Source: Rhodococcus coprophilus NBRC 100603 (GTDB lineage: Bacteria; Actinomycetota; Actinomycetes; Mycobacteriales; Mycobacteriaceae). From it: 64,000 nt of DNA. The translations under genes were made by a program, and so were the position numbers. The stretch is taken from assembly GCF_001895045.1 (NCBI RefSeq), contig NZ_BDAM01000008.1, positions 124,001 through 188,000 on the forward strand, given 5' to 3'. This document shows, in pieces, positions 45,362 to 54,912 of this stretch (position 1 is the stretch's first letter; each line of letters opens with the position of its first letter). The notes under the pieces were generated by a model. The model searched no databases. It worked only from the letters and a program-made list of their open reading frames with translations, and was not told where the DNA came from.

Positions 45362-46255
45362 ATGAGCACACCGAGCAACCGCAACGCCGTCGTCGCAGGC
45401 GTCGACGGTTCCGAAACCTCGGCGGCAGCCGCCCGGTGGGCAGGCGCTCTCGCCGCACGTCTCGAGGCACCACTGCATCTGGTGCACTCGCTGCCCAGCG
45501 AGGGCATCTTCTACAGCGAGGCCGCAGTCCTGATCCAGTCGCAGATGTTCGAGCAGCTCAAGAGCGACGGTGAGACGCTCCTACGCGATCTCACCGCCAA
45601 GGTGCGTGCCGACCAGCCCGATCTCGAGATCAAGAGCTTCATCGGTCCCGGACCCGCCGCCACGTCGCTGCTCGAAGCAGCCGACGACGCGCGCATCGTG
45701 GTGCTCGGTGCCACCGGCGCCGGTGCCATCGAGAACTTCCTGCTCGGCTCAACCGTGCTGCGCGTCGCGAACAACGCGCCGTGCCCGGTCGTGGTGTGGC
45801 GCGGCGACACCGCCAACCCGCTGCCGGACGACCGTCCCATCGTCGTCGGTGTCGACGGAAGCGAATTGTCTTCCGCTGCTGTTCGTTACGCGTTCCAGGT
45901 TGCCTCGTTCCTCGGTGCGCCGGTCATGGCAGTGCACTCCTGGATCGGCGACGCCGCCCTCGGTGTGGGCGCCACTGCCGCGCTCGTCGACTGGGATGCC
46001 GTCGCCGAATCCGAGTCGGCTGTACTCGCCGAGGCCCTCGCGGGCCTGCAGGAGGAGTACCCCGACGTCGAGGTCCGGCGCGTGCTCGACCGCGGTCCTG
46101 CGGCACGGGTGCTGCTCAAGCATCTCGGCGACGCCCAGCTCGCCGTCGTCGGCAGCCACGGCCGCGGTCAGTTCCGGGCCGCGCTGCTCGGTTCGACGAG
46201 CCAGAACCTGCTCCACAAGGCTCCGTGCCCGGTGCTCATCGCCCGTAAGGCCTGA
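45362..46255 (+). CDS. Universal stress protein (two UspA domains)
   Basis: A 297-residue tandem UspA protein. Each domain has the ATP-binding pattern: VVAGVDGSETSAAAARWA with VVLGATGAGAIENFLLGST in the first, and VVGVDGSELSSAAVRYA with VVGSHGRGQFRAALLGSTSQ in the second. Such proteins accompany hypoxia and dormancy responses in mycobacteria. Its neighbour is a convergent kinase resembling M. tuberculosis Rv2004c, which is also next to a universal stress protein gene there. ATG 45362 has AAGGAG upstream. Confidence 0.95.
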   Translation: MSTPSNRNAVVAGVDGSETSAAAARWAGALAARLEAPLHLVHSLPSEGIFYSEAAVLIQSQMFEQLKSDGETLLRDLTAKVRADQPDLEIKSFIGPGPAATSLLEAADDARIVVLGATGAGAIENFLLGSTVLRVANNAPCPVVVWRGDTANPLPDDRPIVVGVDGSELSSAAVRYAFQVASFLGAPVMAVHSWIGDAALGVGATAALVDWDAVAESESAVLAEALAGLQEEYPDVEVRRVLDRGPAARVLLKHLGDAQLAVVGSHGRGQFRAALLGSTSQNLLHKAPCPVLIARKA

Positions 46256-46266
46256 TTCCCCGCCCC

Positions 46267-46302
46267 GACGCGGAGCCGCTCTTGTTCGTGCGGCTCCGCG
46301 TC
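46267..46302. terminator. Bidirectional terminator between usp and the kinase
   Basis: A 13-base-pair perfect stem (46267-46279 with 46290-46302) with a ten-base loop, between two convergent genes. Confidence 0.8.
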
Positions 46303-46333
46303 GTCGCTTGTCGAGGGCACCCGCCGGCCCGGC

Positions 46334-47824
46334 TCACCAGGGCGCGAGGCCGAGTTCCCTCTCCGACCACGCGTCGTCGACGGCGCCGGGACCGGTCGTG
46401 TCGACCACGACCGCGGCGGGCCACTCGTCCCGGCGATCGAGTTGCGCGGCGAGCACGGCGGGCGTCGCGTCGGACGGGTCGTCGTCGCGTTCCGCGCGGG
46501 CGCGAATGCGGTCTACCAGCACCGCCGTATCCGCACGGCATTCGATTTCGACGACCTCGGCAGCTGCCGCGACCGCCACCTCCCGGGCGCGGACGCGTTG
46601 CACCTCCGACAGCCATGTCGCGTCCAGGACAACCGAGCGTCCGTGGGCGAGTTCGGCCGACGCCCTCGCCATCATCTCCTCGTAGGTCGCGTCGGTGTGC
46701 ACAGACGAATACAGTCCGCTGTCGACGTCGTCGCCGGTGCGGTCCGTGGGGCCGATGCCCGCGAGTTCTTTGCGGATGACGTCACTGCGCAGCACCGATG
46801 CACCCAGATACCCACCGATCGTCCGGGAGAGCGTGGACTTGCCGGTGCCCGCGACACCGCCCACCAGCACGAGTCGCACCCGCGCGCGTTCGAGATGACG
46901 TTCGACCTGCGCCAAGAACTCCATCGCAACCGCGCCGGACGCCTCGTCGCCCTGCTCGTGCCGAAGCGCGGTCACCTTGGCGCGCACCAGCGCGCGGTAG
47001 GCGATGTAGTGGTGCACCAGCGAGCGTGGGGGCTCGTCACCGGTGGCGACCGCGTAGGAGTGCAACAGTTTCCGGGCGGCACCCTCGGCGCCGGCTCTTT
47101 CAAGATCCATTGCGAGAAAAGCGATGTCGAGAAGACCGTCGCCGTACCGGAGCTCGTCGTCGAATTCCAGGCAATCGATGATGCGGGGCCCGTCGTCGAG
47201 GCAGAAGATGTCGTCCGCCAGAAGATCCCCGTGGCCGTCGACCGCGCGTCCCGCCTCGATCCTCGCGGCGAACAGCGGGGCCCGCCCCTCGATGTAGCGG
47301 GTCGCGGCGGTCCGGATACGCACGACGGCAGATGCAGCCCGTATGCCCACCGGCAATCGTTCGAGGTGGTCGAGGCTCAGAGCCCACAGGTTCGAGAGGA
47401 AGTCCGCGGACGCACACCTGTCGATGGCCGCATCGCGGGGCGACGACGCGTGCAGTCGTGCCACCTGCCGGGCGACGGAGTCGAGGATCGGATCGATCTC
47501 GTCCCCGCGCCGGGCAAGCATCGCAAGCCGGCGGTCGTCGGGTAGCCGCACCATCTCGACGAGGTGTTCGCATACCTGCCCGTCGGGTCCGTGCACATCG
47601 GCGACGCCCAGATACACGTCGGGTGCCATCCGCCGGTTGAGGTCCACCTCGCGATGACACGCGCGCTCGCGCGCTGCCCGCGTCCGGTTGTCGAGGAAGC
47701 CCAGATCGAGCGGCTTCTTCATCTTGTGTACGCGATCGCCGACGAGAAAGAGCACCGACGTGTGGGTCTCCCGCACCGCGGCGTATCCGGCACCGTCGAC
47801 TTCGGCCGAACCTGGCACAGCCAC
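46334..47824 (-). CDS. Two-domain phosphotransferase/AAA kinase (Rv2004c-like)
   Basis: A 496-residue protein. The N-terminal 310 residues resemble an aminoglycoside-phosphotransferase-like kinase (VHKMKKPLDLGFLDNRTRAA, DGHGDLLADDIF, IDCLEFDDELRYGD). The C-terminal 170 residues form a P-loop kinase with GVAGTGKSTLS, and LRSDVIRKELAG and LDATW motifs as in gluconate/shikimate-type kinases. It resembles the DosR-regulon protein Rv2004c. Substrates are unknown. GTG 47824 gives a frame start matching the family. Confidence 0.88.
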   Translation of the reverse strand: MAVPGSAEVDGAGYAAVRETHTSVLFLVGDRVHKMKKPLDLGFLDNRTRAARERACHREVDLNRRMAPDVYLGVADVHGPDGQVCEHLVEMVRLPDDRRLAMLARRGDEIDPILDSVARQVARLHASSPRDAAIDRCASADFLSNLWALSLDHLERLPVGIRAASAVVRIRTAATRYIEGRAPLFAARIEAGRAVDGHGDLLADDIFCLDDGPRIIDCLEFDDELRYGDGLLDIAFLAMDLERAGAEGAARKLLHSYAVATGDEPPRSLVHHYIAYRALVRAKVTALRHEQGDEASGAVAMEFLAQVERHLERARVRLVLVGGVAGTGKSTLSRTIGGYLGASVLRSDVIRKELAGIGPTDRTGDDVDSGLYSSVHTDATYEEMMARASAELAHGRSVVLDATWLSEVQRVRAREVAVAAAAEVVEIECRADTAVLVDRIRARAERDDDPSDATPAVLAAQLDRRDEWPAAVVVDTTGPGAVDDAWSERELGLAPW

Positions 47825-47985
47825 TCTCCCGTCCGCACGGTTCCGGATCCCCGCGCCCCTTCACAGTCTGGTCCCGACCGCCGCACGGTACACCTGTTCG
47901 TACCGGGTTTCTCCCGCAGATGCGCCGAGTAAACCCGCCTCGCCGGGGTACTTTTCAGATCGGAGGACCGAACGAACGGGGCGAC

Positions 47986-50346
47986 ATGAGGGACGACGGG
48001 AAAAGCGGCGCGCACACACCGGCACGTCCGACGGTGGTGGTTGCGGCGACGACCACCCCGATCGAGCAGAGACTCATCGCGGACTGGCTCCGGTCCGATC
48101 GTGTGCCCGCCGAATACCGTGCGGCCGCGCCCCCCGAGTCGCTCGACCTCGATTCGCGGATTCTCGCGACCGACCTGCTCTGCCGCACCGACGACCCGCT
48201 CGTACTGCCGGTCCGGGTGGTCTGGCTACCCGCCGAACGCGGCGGCGCGCGCCGCGTCCGATTCTCCGACGTCCTCGCACTCACAAATCCCCGGAATCCG
48301 AACCGGGTGATCCAGAAATGGCTCGTGGGGAGAGGCGCCGACCGATACCGGATCGTAGTGGCGCGGCCCGCGTCACTGAACGAACTGCGTGACCAGTTCG
48401 CTGCGGAGCACGGGTCCGACGCGGCCGAGGCAGCGAATCTGGCCCGCTACATCACGCGACGGGCGGTGGTGGCGCTCGAACGTGCCGAGCGCGCCGTGAT
48501 CGGCGACCGCTACAAGGTGCCGAGACTCGTCGCCGAGCAGATCATGGATTCGTCGGCGTTCCGGCGCCGGCTCGACTCCCTCGCCTCCGACCTGGGCCTG
48601 TCCCGCAGCGAAGTGGACACACGCGCACGCACTGCGCTCGGCGAACTCGTAGCGGTGCAGTCGCGTCTGGTCAGCGACCTGTTCACCCAGGCGATGCGAC
48701 CGCTGCACACATCCGCCTGGACGGTGCATGCCGACGAATCCGGATTGCGTGCCCTGCGGGGACTCAACCGGACACGCCCCCTGGTGTTCCTCCCGTCGCA
48801 CCGCTCGTACGCCGACGCCCTCGTGCTCGGCAACATCCTCGCCGCCAACGAGTTCCCCCGCAATCATCTGATGGGCGGAGCGAACCTGACGTTCTGGCCG
48901 ATCGGCCCGATGGCGCGCCGCACCGGAACGGTGTTCATCCGCCGCAGTTTTCACGACGACGTGGTCTACAAGGCCGCACTCGAAGAGTACTTCGCGTTTC
49001 TCCTCGGCAAACGGTTCAACCTCGAGTGGTACTTCGAGGGCGGACGCACGCGTACCGGGAAGCTGCGGCCACCGCGGTACGGGCTGCTCAACTACGTCGC
49101 CAACGCGATCCGCGGCGGGCGGGTCGAGGACGCGATGCTGGTGCCCGTCTCCATCACCTACGAGGCACTGGCGGAGGTGGCTGCGGTCGCCGCCGAGCAG
49201 ACCGGGAGCGCGAAGAAACCCGAGGGACTGACGTGGCTGTTCGGGTACATGCGCAATCAGCAGCGCAGCGCCGGCAACGTGTACGTGCGATTCGGTGATC
49301 CGCTCTCGATGCGTTCGCGACTCGCGGCGAGCGGTGACCCCGATCTGTCCGGCGAACCCCCCGCCGACGACACCGAACGGTCCGACCGCCGCCGCAAAGC
49401 ACTCCAGAAGGTCGCGTTCGAAATCGCCGTCGGAATCAACAACGAAACACCGGTGACGGTGAACTCCCTCGTCACACTCGCCCTGCTCGGTGTTCGCGAC
49501 CGTTCGCTCACCCTCGAGGAGGTGCGCGCGGTGATCGCGCCGGTGCGGCACTATCTCGACCGGCGTCGTATCCCCCACGGAGAATTGAGGATTCTCGACA
49601 TCGAGGGAGGACTCGACAAGGTGCTCGCGTCCCTCACCGACGCGGGGGTGGTGACCACCTACGCCGGTGGCGAGGAACCGGTGTATTCGATCCATCGCGG
49701 CCAGCACCTCGTCGCCGCGTTCTACCGCAACAGCGGCGTCCACTGGTTCGTCAACCGGTCCATCCTCGAACTCGCGGTGCTCTACGCGCACGACAGCCCG
49801 GGAGAAGGCGACCCCGTGCGCGTCGCGTGGGAGGAGGCCAAGCGGCTCCGGGATCTGCTGAAGTTCGAGTTCTTCTTCCCCGACCGGGACACCTTCGAAG
49901 CGCAGATGCGCGAGGAACTCGAACTCCTCGTACCCGAGTGGGGCGATTCGCTGCCCACCAAGGAACAAGCACTCACCGGGCTCGTCGAAACCGGCTTCTT
50001 CATGTCGCATCGAACGTTGCGTTCCTTCTTCGACGCGCAACTCGTCGTCGCCGAGAGACTCACGAAACGGGACCCGTCGCTGGAGATCGCGGAGGGTCCT
50101 TTCCTCGACGAGTGCGTGTCGGTGGGCCAGCAAATGCTGTTGCAGGGCAGGTTGCACGGTCCCGAATCGGTGTCGTCGGAGTTGTTCGCCTCCGCACTGG
50201 CTCTGGCGCGTAACCGCGGACTGCTCGACCGCGACGAGTCCGCGTACGAGAAAAGACGTACATTTGCGGCGCAACTGCTGGCAGTGGGTGAACGGATCGC
50301 GCTCGCCGAATCGCTCGACGTGTCGAACAGGAAGGCGCAACGGTGA
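47986..50346 (+). CDS. Glycerol-3-phosphate acyltransferase, PlsB-like
   Basis: A 786-residue membrane-associated acyltransferase catalysing the first acylation of sn-glycerol 3-phosphate. The HX4D motif is LPSHRSYADALVL. Further acyltransferase blocks are GTVFIRRSF, WYFEGGRTRTGKLRPPRYGLL and VPVSITYEAL. This matches mycobacterial PlsB2. The start ATG 47986 is preferred over an upstream in-frame ATG (47920) because of the GGGG-rich ribosome site and because the extra N-terminus has low conservation-like composition. It overlaps the downstream PlsC gene by GTGA. Confidence 0.92.
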   Translation: MRDDGKSGAHTPARPTVVVAATTTPIEQRLIADWLRSDRVPAEYRAAAPPESLDLDSRILATDLLCRTDDPLVLPVRVVWLPAERGGARRVRFSDVLALTNPRNPNRVIQKWLVGRGADRYRIVVARPASLNELRDQFAAEHGSDAAEAANLARYITRRAVVALERAERAVIGDRYKVPRLVAEQIMDSSAFRRRLDSLASDLGLSRSEVDTRARTALGELVAVQSRLVSDLFTQAMRPLHTSAWTVHADESGLRALRGLNRTRPLVFLPSHRSYADALVLGNILAANEFPRNHLMGGANLTFWPIGPMARRTGTVFIRRSFHDDVVYKAALEEYFAFLLGKRFNLEWYFEGGRTRTGKLRPPRYGLLNYVANAIRGGRVEDAMLVPVSITYEALAEVAAVAAEQTGSAKKPEGLTWLFGYMRNQQRSAGNVYVRFGDPLSMRSRLAASGDPDLSGEPPADDTERSDRRRKALQKVAFEIAVGINNETPVTVNSLVTLALLGVRDRSLTLEEVRAVIAPVRHYLDRRRIPHGELRILDIEGGLDKVLASLTDAGVVTTYAGGEEPVYSIHRGQHLVAAFYRNSGVHWFVNRSILELAVLYAHDSPGEGDPVRVAWEEAKRLRDLLKFEFFFPDRDTFEAQMREELELLVPEWGDSLPTKEQALTGLVETGFFMSHRTLRSFFDAQLVVAERLTKRDPSLEIAEGPFLDECVSVGQQMLLQGRLHGPESVSSELFASALALARNRGLLDRDESAYEKRRTFAAQLLAVGERIALAESLDVSNRKAQR

Positions 50347-51776
50347 ACATCGAGACGGCACTCGAACGGGTACGCACCGGGCCGCAGGGCCCGGAGACCG
50401 CGGCGTTCTTCGACTTCGACGGCACGATCGTGCACGGATTCTCCGGTCTCCATTTCTTTCGTGACCGTCTCCTCTCCGGCAACGTCGGCGCAACCGAACT
50501 CGCGGCGGCCATGCTCAACGGCATGCGCGGTACGGAAACCGAGGACGACTTCGATCGGTTCGCCGCCACCGTCTTCAAGGCGTGGCGCGGCCACTCCGAA
50601 CAAGAGTTGTACGACCTGGGCAACCGTCTGTTCATGTCCACCATCGCCGGCCACCTCTATCCCGAGGCGTGGCAACTCGTCGGGGCACACCAGAACGCCG
50701 GCCACACCGTGGTGATCGCGTCGTCGGCGTCCCGGTACCAGATCCAGGCGTGCAGCGACGCGCTCGGAGTGGACCACGTGCTGTACACCCCGCTCGAGGT
50801 CCGGGACGGTGTCCTCACCGGCCGTGTCGACGGCAGGTCGCTGTGGCGCAGCGGGAAGGCGCGGGCCGCCCGCGCTTTCATGGACACACACGGTATCGAC
50901 AGCGACACGAGTTACTCGTACTCCAACGGTGGTGAGGACGCCGGTTTCCTCGCGGAGACGGCGAATCCCACGGCGACGAATCCCGATCGCACACTGCAGC
51001 GCATCGCGCTCGAAAAAGGCTGGCCCATATTGCGTTTCCGCCCTCGTGGCACTCCGGGGGCGAAGGAGCTCGTCCGCACCGCCGCGGCATACGGCGGGCT
51101 GATCGGCTCGGTATGGACCGGGCTCGGGCTCGGACTGCTCAACGGGAGCAGGAAGGTCGCGCTCGAATCCATCCTGAACCTCGGCCCGGAAGTGTCGCTC
51201 GCACTCGCCGGAATCGATGTGCGGGTCGTCGGACAGGCGAATGCGTGGGCAACCCGTCCGGCGGTCTTCATCTTCAACCATCAGAGCCAACTCGATCCGA
51301 TGATCCTCGCGAAGGTGCTGCGCAAGGACTTCACCGGCGTCGCGAAGCAGGAGATCGCGCACGACCCGCTCTTCGGCCCCCTCCTGCGCTTCGGCGGCGT
51401 CACGTTCGTGGACCGGGGCAACACCGAGCGAGCCGTCGCCGCGCTCGGCCCGGTTGTCGAGACATTGCGCGAAGGAACCTCGGTGGTCATCGCGCCCGAG
51501 GGCACCCGTTCGCTGACCCCGGCGATCGGCGGTTTCAAGAAGGGAGCGTTCCGCATCGCGATCGAGGCCGGAGTCCCGATCGTTCCCATCGTGATCCGCA
51601 ATTCCGGAGAGATGCTGTGGAAGCACTCCACACTCCTGCGGTCGGGCACCGTCGACGTCGCAGTGCTCGATCCGATCGACGTCGGAGACTGGTCCCCCGA
51701 CGACCTCGGTGACCACATCGCCGAGGTCGAAGACCTCTACCGTCACACGCTCGGCCGCTGGCCGGTCGCTCCATGA
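50343..51776 (+). CDS. HAD phosphatase-PlsC fusion (1-acylglycerol-3-phosphate acyltransferase)
   Basis: A 477-residue two-domain protein. Residues about 18-220 form a HAD-IB phosphatase-like domain (FFDFDGTIVHGF nucleophile Asp, VIASSASRYQ, YSYSNGGEDAGFLAE). Residues about 300-460 form a PlsC acyltransferase (FNHQSQLDP HX4D, FVDRGNTE, APEGTRSLT, FKKGAFRIAIEAGVPIVPI). Together they could make phosphatidic acid and dephosphorylate an intermediate. It resembles Rv2483c. The start GTG overlaps the PlsB stop, and the stop overlaps the next gene, so the three proteins are translated together. Confidence 0.93.
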   Translation: MNIETALERVRTGPQGPETAAFFDFDGTIVHGFSGLHFFRDRLLSGNVGATELAAAMLNGMRGTETEDDFDRFAATVFKAWRGHSEQELYDLGNRLFMSTIAGHLYPEAWQLVGAHQNAGHTVVIASSASRYQIQACSDALGVDHVLYTPLEVRDGVLTGRVDGRSLWRSGKARAARAFMDTHGIDSDTSYSYSNGGEDAGFLAETANPTATNPDRTLQRIALEKGWPILRFRPRGTPGAKELVRTAAAYGGLIGSVWTGLGLGLLNGSRKVALESILNLGPEVSLALAGIDVRVVGQANAWATRPAVFIFNHQSQLDPMILAKVLRKDFTGVAKQEIAHDPLFGPLLRFGGVTFVDRGNTERAVAALGPVVETLREGTSVVIAPEGTRSLTPAIGGFKKGAFRIAIEAGVPIVPIVIRNSGEMLWKHSTLLRSGTVDVAVLDPIDVGDWSPDDLGDHIAEVEDLYRHTLGRWPVAP

Positions 51777-52897
51777 CCGACGACGAGAACCACGGCGACC
51801 GACCACCCGAGGACGCGGCAGACCACGAGAAGACCGACGGGACCGGCCACACGGGGGCGTTGACCCCGAACCGTCGCAGGAAGCTCAAGTGGATCGTCGG
51901 CGTGCTCCTCGTGGTGGTGCTCACCGTCGAGGTGATCCTGATCTGGCCGGAGTTGTCGAGCAGCGTCCGCGATCTCGGCGATCTGAAGTGGTTGTGGGTC
52001 GCGGCCGCGATCGTCGCCTCCATGGCGGAGATGTCGAGTTTTGCGCGCGTACAGCGGGCCCTGCTGTCCGCTGCCGGGGTGAAGGTGACCCAGCGCCAGT
52101 CGCTCTCGGTTGCCCTGGCGGCGAATTCGATGAGCGTGACACTCCCCGGCGGACCGGTGGTGGCGACCACGTTCACTTACCGCCGGATGCGCGTGTGGGG
52201 CGCCCCGCCGGTGGTCGCGACATGGCAGCTCGTCATGGCAGGTGTGTTGCAGGCAGCAGGTCTCGCACTGCTCGGACTCATCGGCGCCCTGCTGGTCGGA
52301 GCGACCAGCAATCCGTTCTCCTTGATCTTCTCCATCGGCGCACTCGTCCTGATCGTCGTGCTGATCCAGTACGCGGCCAGCAACCCCGGCTCACTCGACT
52401 CCATCGGCCTGATCGTGTTGCACAGCGTCAACCGGATGCGCAAGAAGCCGGAGCAGACCGGGGCCGGCGCGTGGAAGAAGATCGTGGACCAGATCGGCGC
52501 CGTCCAGCTCGACCGGCCTCACGCCGCGCGCGCCTTCGGCTGGTCGTTGTTCAACTGGTTGTGCGACGGAGCGTGCCTTATGTTCGCCGCATACGCGGTC
52601 GGGGGACACCCGAGCATCGCCGGGATCGCGGTGGCGTACGCGGCGGGTACCGCCGCGAGCCGGGCGATACCCCTGCTGCCCGCGGGTCTGGGTGTGATGG
52701 ATGCGGTACTCGTACCCGCCCTGACGGCCAGTGGCATGAGCGGGGCGGAGGCGTTGTCCGCAGTCGTCGTCTACCGGCTGATCAGTTTCGTGCTCGTCGC
52801 TGTGGTGGGCTGGGTCGTGTTCGCTCTCCGCTACCGCGGTGCGTCCACCGACGACTCCGAGCCACCGCCGGACCTGCATCTCTGGCGCGACGAGTAG
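51773..52897 (+). CDS. Lysylphosphatidylglycerol synthase-TM/YbhN-like membrane protein
   Basis: A 374-residue membrane protein with about eight helices of the LPG_synthase_TM (UPF0104/flippase-like) family. It begins with a soluble acidic N-terminus and then RRRKLKWIVGVLLVVVLTVEVIL, LPGGPVVATTFTYRRMR and RAIPLLPAGLGVMDAVLVPAL, which are characteristic. The family moves or flips lipids. Its ATGA overlap with the HAD-PlsC gene suggests it acts on the product of that pathway. No synthetase domain is fused. Confidence 0.87.
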   Translation: MTDDENHGDRPPEDAADHEKTDGTGHTGALTPNRRRKLKWIVGVLLVVVLTVEVILIWPELSSSVRDLGDLKWLWVAAAIVASMAEMSSFARVQRALLSAAGVKVTQRQSLSVALAANSMSVTLPGGPVVATTFTYRRMRVWGAPPVVATWQLVMAGVLQAAGLALLGLIGALLVGATSNPFSLIFSIGALVLIVVLIQYAASNPGSLDSIGLIVLHSVNRMRKKPEQTGAGAWKKIVDQIGAVQLDRPHAARAFGWSLFNWLCDGACLMFAAYAVGGHPSIAGIAVAYAAGTAASRAIPLLPAGLGVMDAVLVPALTASGMSGAEALSAVVVYRLISFVLVAVVGWVVFALRYRGASTDDSEPPPDLHLWRDE

Positions 52898-52914
52898 CTA
52901 CTGCCGAGCGCGCT

Positions 52915-52941
52915 CGCCGGCGCACGCGCTGTGCGCCGGCG
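52915..52941. terminator. Terminator hairpin after the phospholipid operon
   Basis: An 11-base-pair perfect stem (52915-52925 with 52931-52941) and a five-base loop, 17 bases after the end of the flippase-like gene. No T-run follows. Confidence 0.65.
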
Positions 52942-53039
52942 GTGACGGTGCGACGAATCCCACGACGCCGGGGCAAGTACGCTGCTCCAGGGCCACGCGC
53001 CAGCGTGACCCCATTCCGTCGAGTGGAGGGACGTCGTTC

Positions 53040-54635
53040 GTGGCACAGCAAGAGGGAGCCAAGAAACGGGAGGTCTGGTCCGGCCGATCGGTGTTCATCA
53101 TGGCTGCCATCGGCTCCGCAGTGGGGTTGGGCAACATCTGGCGCTTTCCGTACATCGCGTACGAGAACGGCGGCGGCGCGTTCCTGATCCCGTATCTGGT
53201 CGCCCTGCTCACCGCCGGCCTCCCACTGCTGTTCGTCGACTACGCGATCGGACACAAGTTCCGGGGATCGCCGCCGTTGGCATTCCGTCGGCTCGCCCGC
53301 CGCGCCGAGTTCCTCGGATGGTGGCAGGTGCTGGTCTGCTTCGTCATCGGTGTGTATTACGCGGTCATCATCGCGTGGGCCGCGCGTTACACGTTCTTCT
53401 CCCTCAGCGAAGCCTGGGGTGACGACGCGGAGGGGTTCTTCCTCGAATCCTTCCTGCAGGTCGACGGCGATTCCTCGTTCGGAATGAGTTTCGTGCCCGG
53501 CGTCGCGTGGCCGCTGCTTGCTGTCTGGATCCTCACGCTGGGTGTTCTCGCCCTCGGTGTGCAGCGCGGTATCGGTAATGCGAACAGGTTCTTCGTCCCC
53601 CTGCTCGTGATCCTCTTCGGCGCACTGGTCGTGCGTGCGCTGACGCTCGAGGGAGCCACCGTCGGACTCGACGCCTTCTTCACACCCAACTGGTCCGCAC
53701 TGACCGACACGAGCGTGTGGATCGCGGCGTACGCGCAGATCTTCTTCTCGCTCTCCGTCGCGTTCGGCATCATGATCACGTACTCGTCGTATCTCAAGCG
53801 CAAGACCAACCTCACCGGTTCGGGCCTGGTCGTCGGCTTCTCGAATTCGAGTTTCGAGGTCCTGGCCGGCATCGGCGTGTTCTCCGCGCTGGGCTTCATG
53901 GCTCAGGCGCAAGGCGTGGCGGTCGACGAGGTGGTCGCCGGTGGAATCGGACTGGCCTTCATCGCGTTCCCGACCATCGTCTCCGAGATGCCCGGCGGCC
54001 CGATCTTCGGTGTGCTGTTCTTCGGGTCCCTGGTCTTCGCGGGATTCACGTCCTTGATCAGCATCATCCAGGTGGCCGTCTCCGCGTTCGAGGACAAGAC
54101 CGGTCTCGGCCGGGTGCCCGCGGTCCTGACCATCGGCGGTGTGTCGGCGATCGTGTCGCTGCTGCTGTTCCCGACCACCACCGGACTCAACACGCTCGAC
54201 GTGGTGGACCGCTTCGCCAACCAGTTCGGCATAGTCGGTGTCGCCTTCGTGGCGCTCATCGTGGTCGCGTGGATGTTGCGGCGCCTGCCCGACCTGCGGG
54301 ACCACCTCAATTCGGTGTCGTCCTTCAAGGTCGGCAAGGGGTGGCTGTTGTTCACCGGGGGCGTGACACCGATCGTTCTGGGATACATGCTGTTCAGCGA
54401 GATCCGCGACCGGCTCGCCGAGGGTTACGGCGGCCTGCCCGACGATCTGGTCGTCGTGTTCGGGTGGGGCGTCCAGGCCGCGGTGATCGTGGCGGCTGTC
54501 GCACTGTCGTTCGTCCCGTGGCGCAAGAGCATCGACCTGAGTTACGACCTCTCGGACGACCTACCCGCCACCACCGGTACCAGCGGCACGACCGACCCCG
54601 ATCCCGTCACCGTCCCCTCCGGAGGTACGAAGTGA
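53040..54635 (+). CDS. Sodium-dependent NSS transporter, MetP-like
   Basis: A 531-residue neurotransmitter:sodium-symporter family transporter with about 11-12 helices. The N-terminal sodium/substrate signature is AIGSAVGLGNIWRFPYIAYENGGGAFLIPY. The start at GTG 53040 has GGAGGG upstream; a longer open frame to 52839 overlaps the preceding gene. It is followed by a 35-residue gene translated from an overlapping GTGA, as for the Corynebacterium methionine/alanine importer MetP and its MetS subunit. Methionine or alanine is the likely substrate. Confidence 0.9.
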   Translation: MAQQEGAKKREVWSGRSVFIMAAIGSAVGLGNIWRFPYIAYENGGGAFLIPYLVALLTAGLPLLFVDYAIGHKFRGSPPLAFRRLARRAEFLGWWQVLVCFVIGVYYAVIIAWAARYTFFSLSEAWGDDAEGFFLESFLQVDGDSSFGMSFVPGVAWPLLAVWILTLGVLALGVQRGIGNANRFFVPLLVILFGALVVRALTLEGATVGLDAFFTPNWSALTDTSVWIAAYAQIFFSLSVAFGIMITYSSYLKRKTNLTGSGLVVGFSNSSFEVLAGIGVFSALGFMAQAQGVAVDEVVAGGIGLAFIAFPTIVSEMPGGPIFGVLFFGSLVFAGFTSLISIIQVAVSAFEDKTGLGRVPAVLTIGGVSAIVSLLLFPTTTGLNTLDVVDRFANQFGIVGVAFVALIVVAWMLRRLPDLRDHLNSVSSFKVGKGWLLFTGGVTPIVLGYMLFSEIRDRLAEGYGGLPDDLVVVFGWGVQAAVIVAAVALSFVPWRKSIDLSYDLSDDLPATTGTSGTTDPDPVTVPSGGTK

Positions 54636-54739
54636 GCACATCCGCCATTGCCCTGATGGTTCTCGCACTGGTGACGCTGTGGGGCGGCCTCGCACGGAGC
54701 ATCGTGCATCTGCGTAACCACCCCGACGAATCGGAGTGA
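54632..54739 (+). CDS. MetS-like small transporter subunit (35 residues)
   Basis: A 35-residue single-helix protein: SAIALMVLALVTLWGGLARSI is the membrane span and LRNHPDESE the acidic tail. The GTG start (54632) overlaps the transporter stop by GTGA, with GGAGG eight bases upstream inside the transporter gene. It matches the size, position and helix pattern of MetS, the accessory subunit needed by MetP transporters. Confidence 0.85.
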   Translation: MSTSAIALMVLALVTLWGGLARSIVHLRNHPDESE

Positions 54740-54776
54740 TCGGCCGGTAGCCCGGCGAACCTCGAAATTCCGCGCA

Positions 54777-54811
54777 CAGGGGCGGCGCTTCCGACGGAAG
54801 CGCCGCCCCTG
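54777..54811. terminator. Terminator between metS and the TetR gene
   Basis: A perfect 16-base-pair stem (54777-54792 with 54796-54811) and a three-base loop, between convergent genes. Confidence 0.85.
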
Positions 54812-54912
54812 CCGCATTTCAGGTCGCACCGCGTTTCGGGTCGTCACCGCGTTCGAATCGTCGGGCTGCACGCAAGATCGCAGGAACGTCTGCCGACGCA
54901 TCGCGCAGTCAC

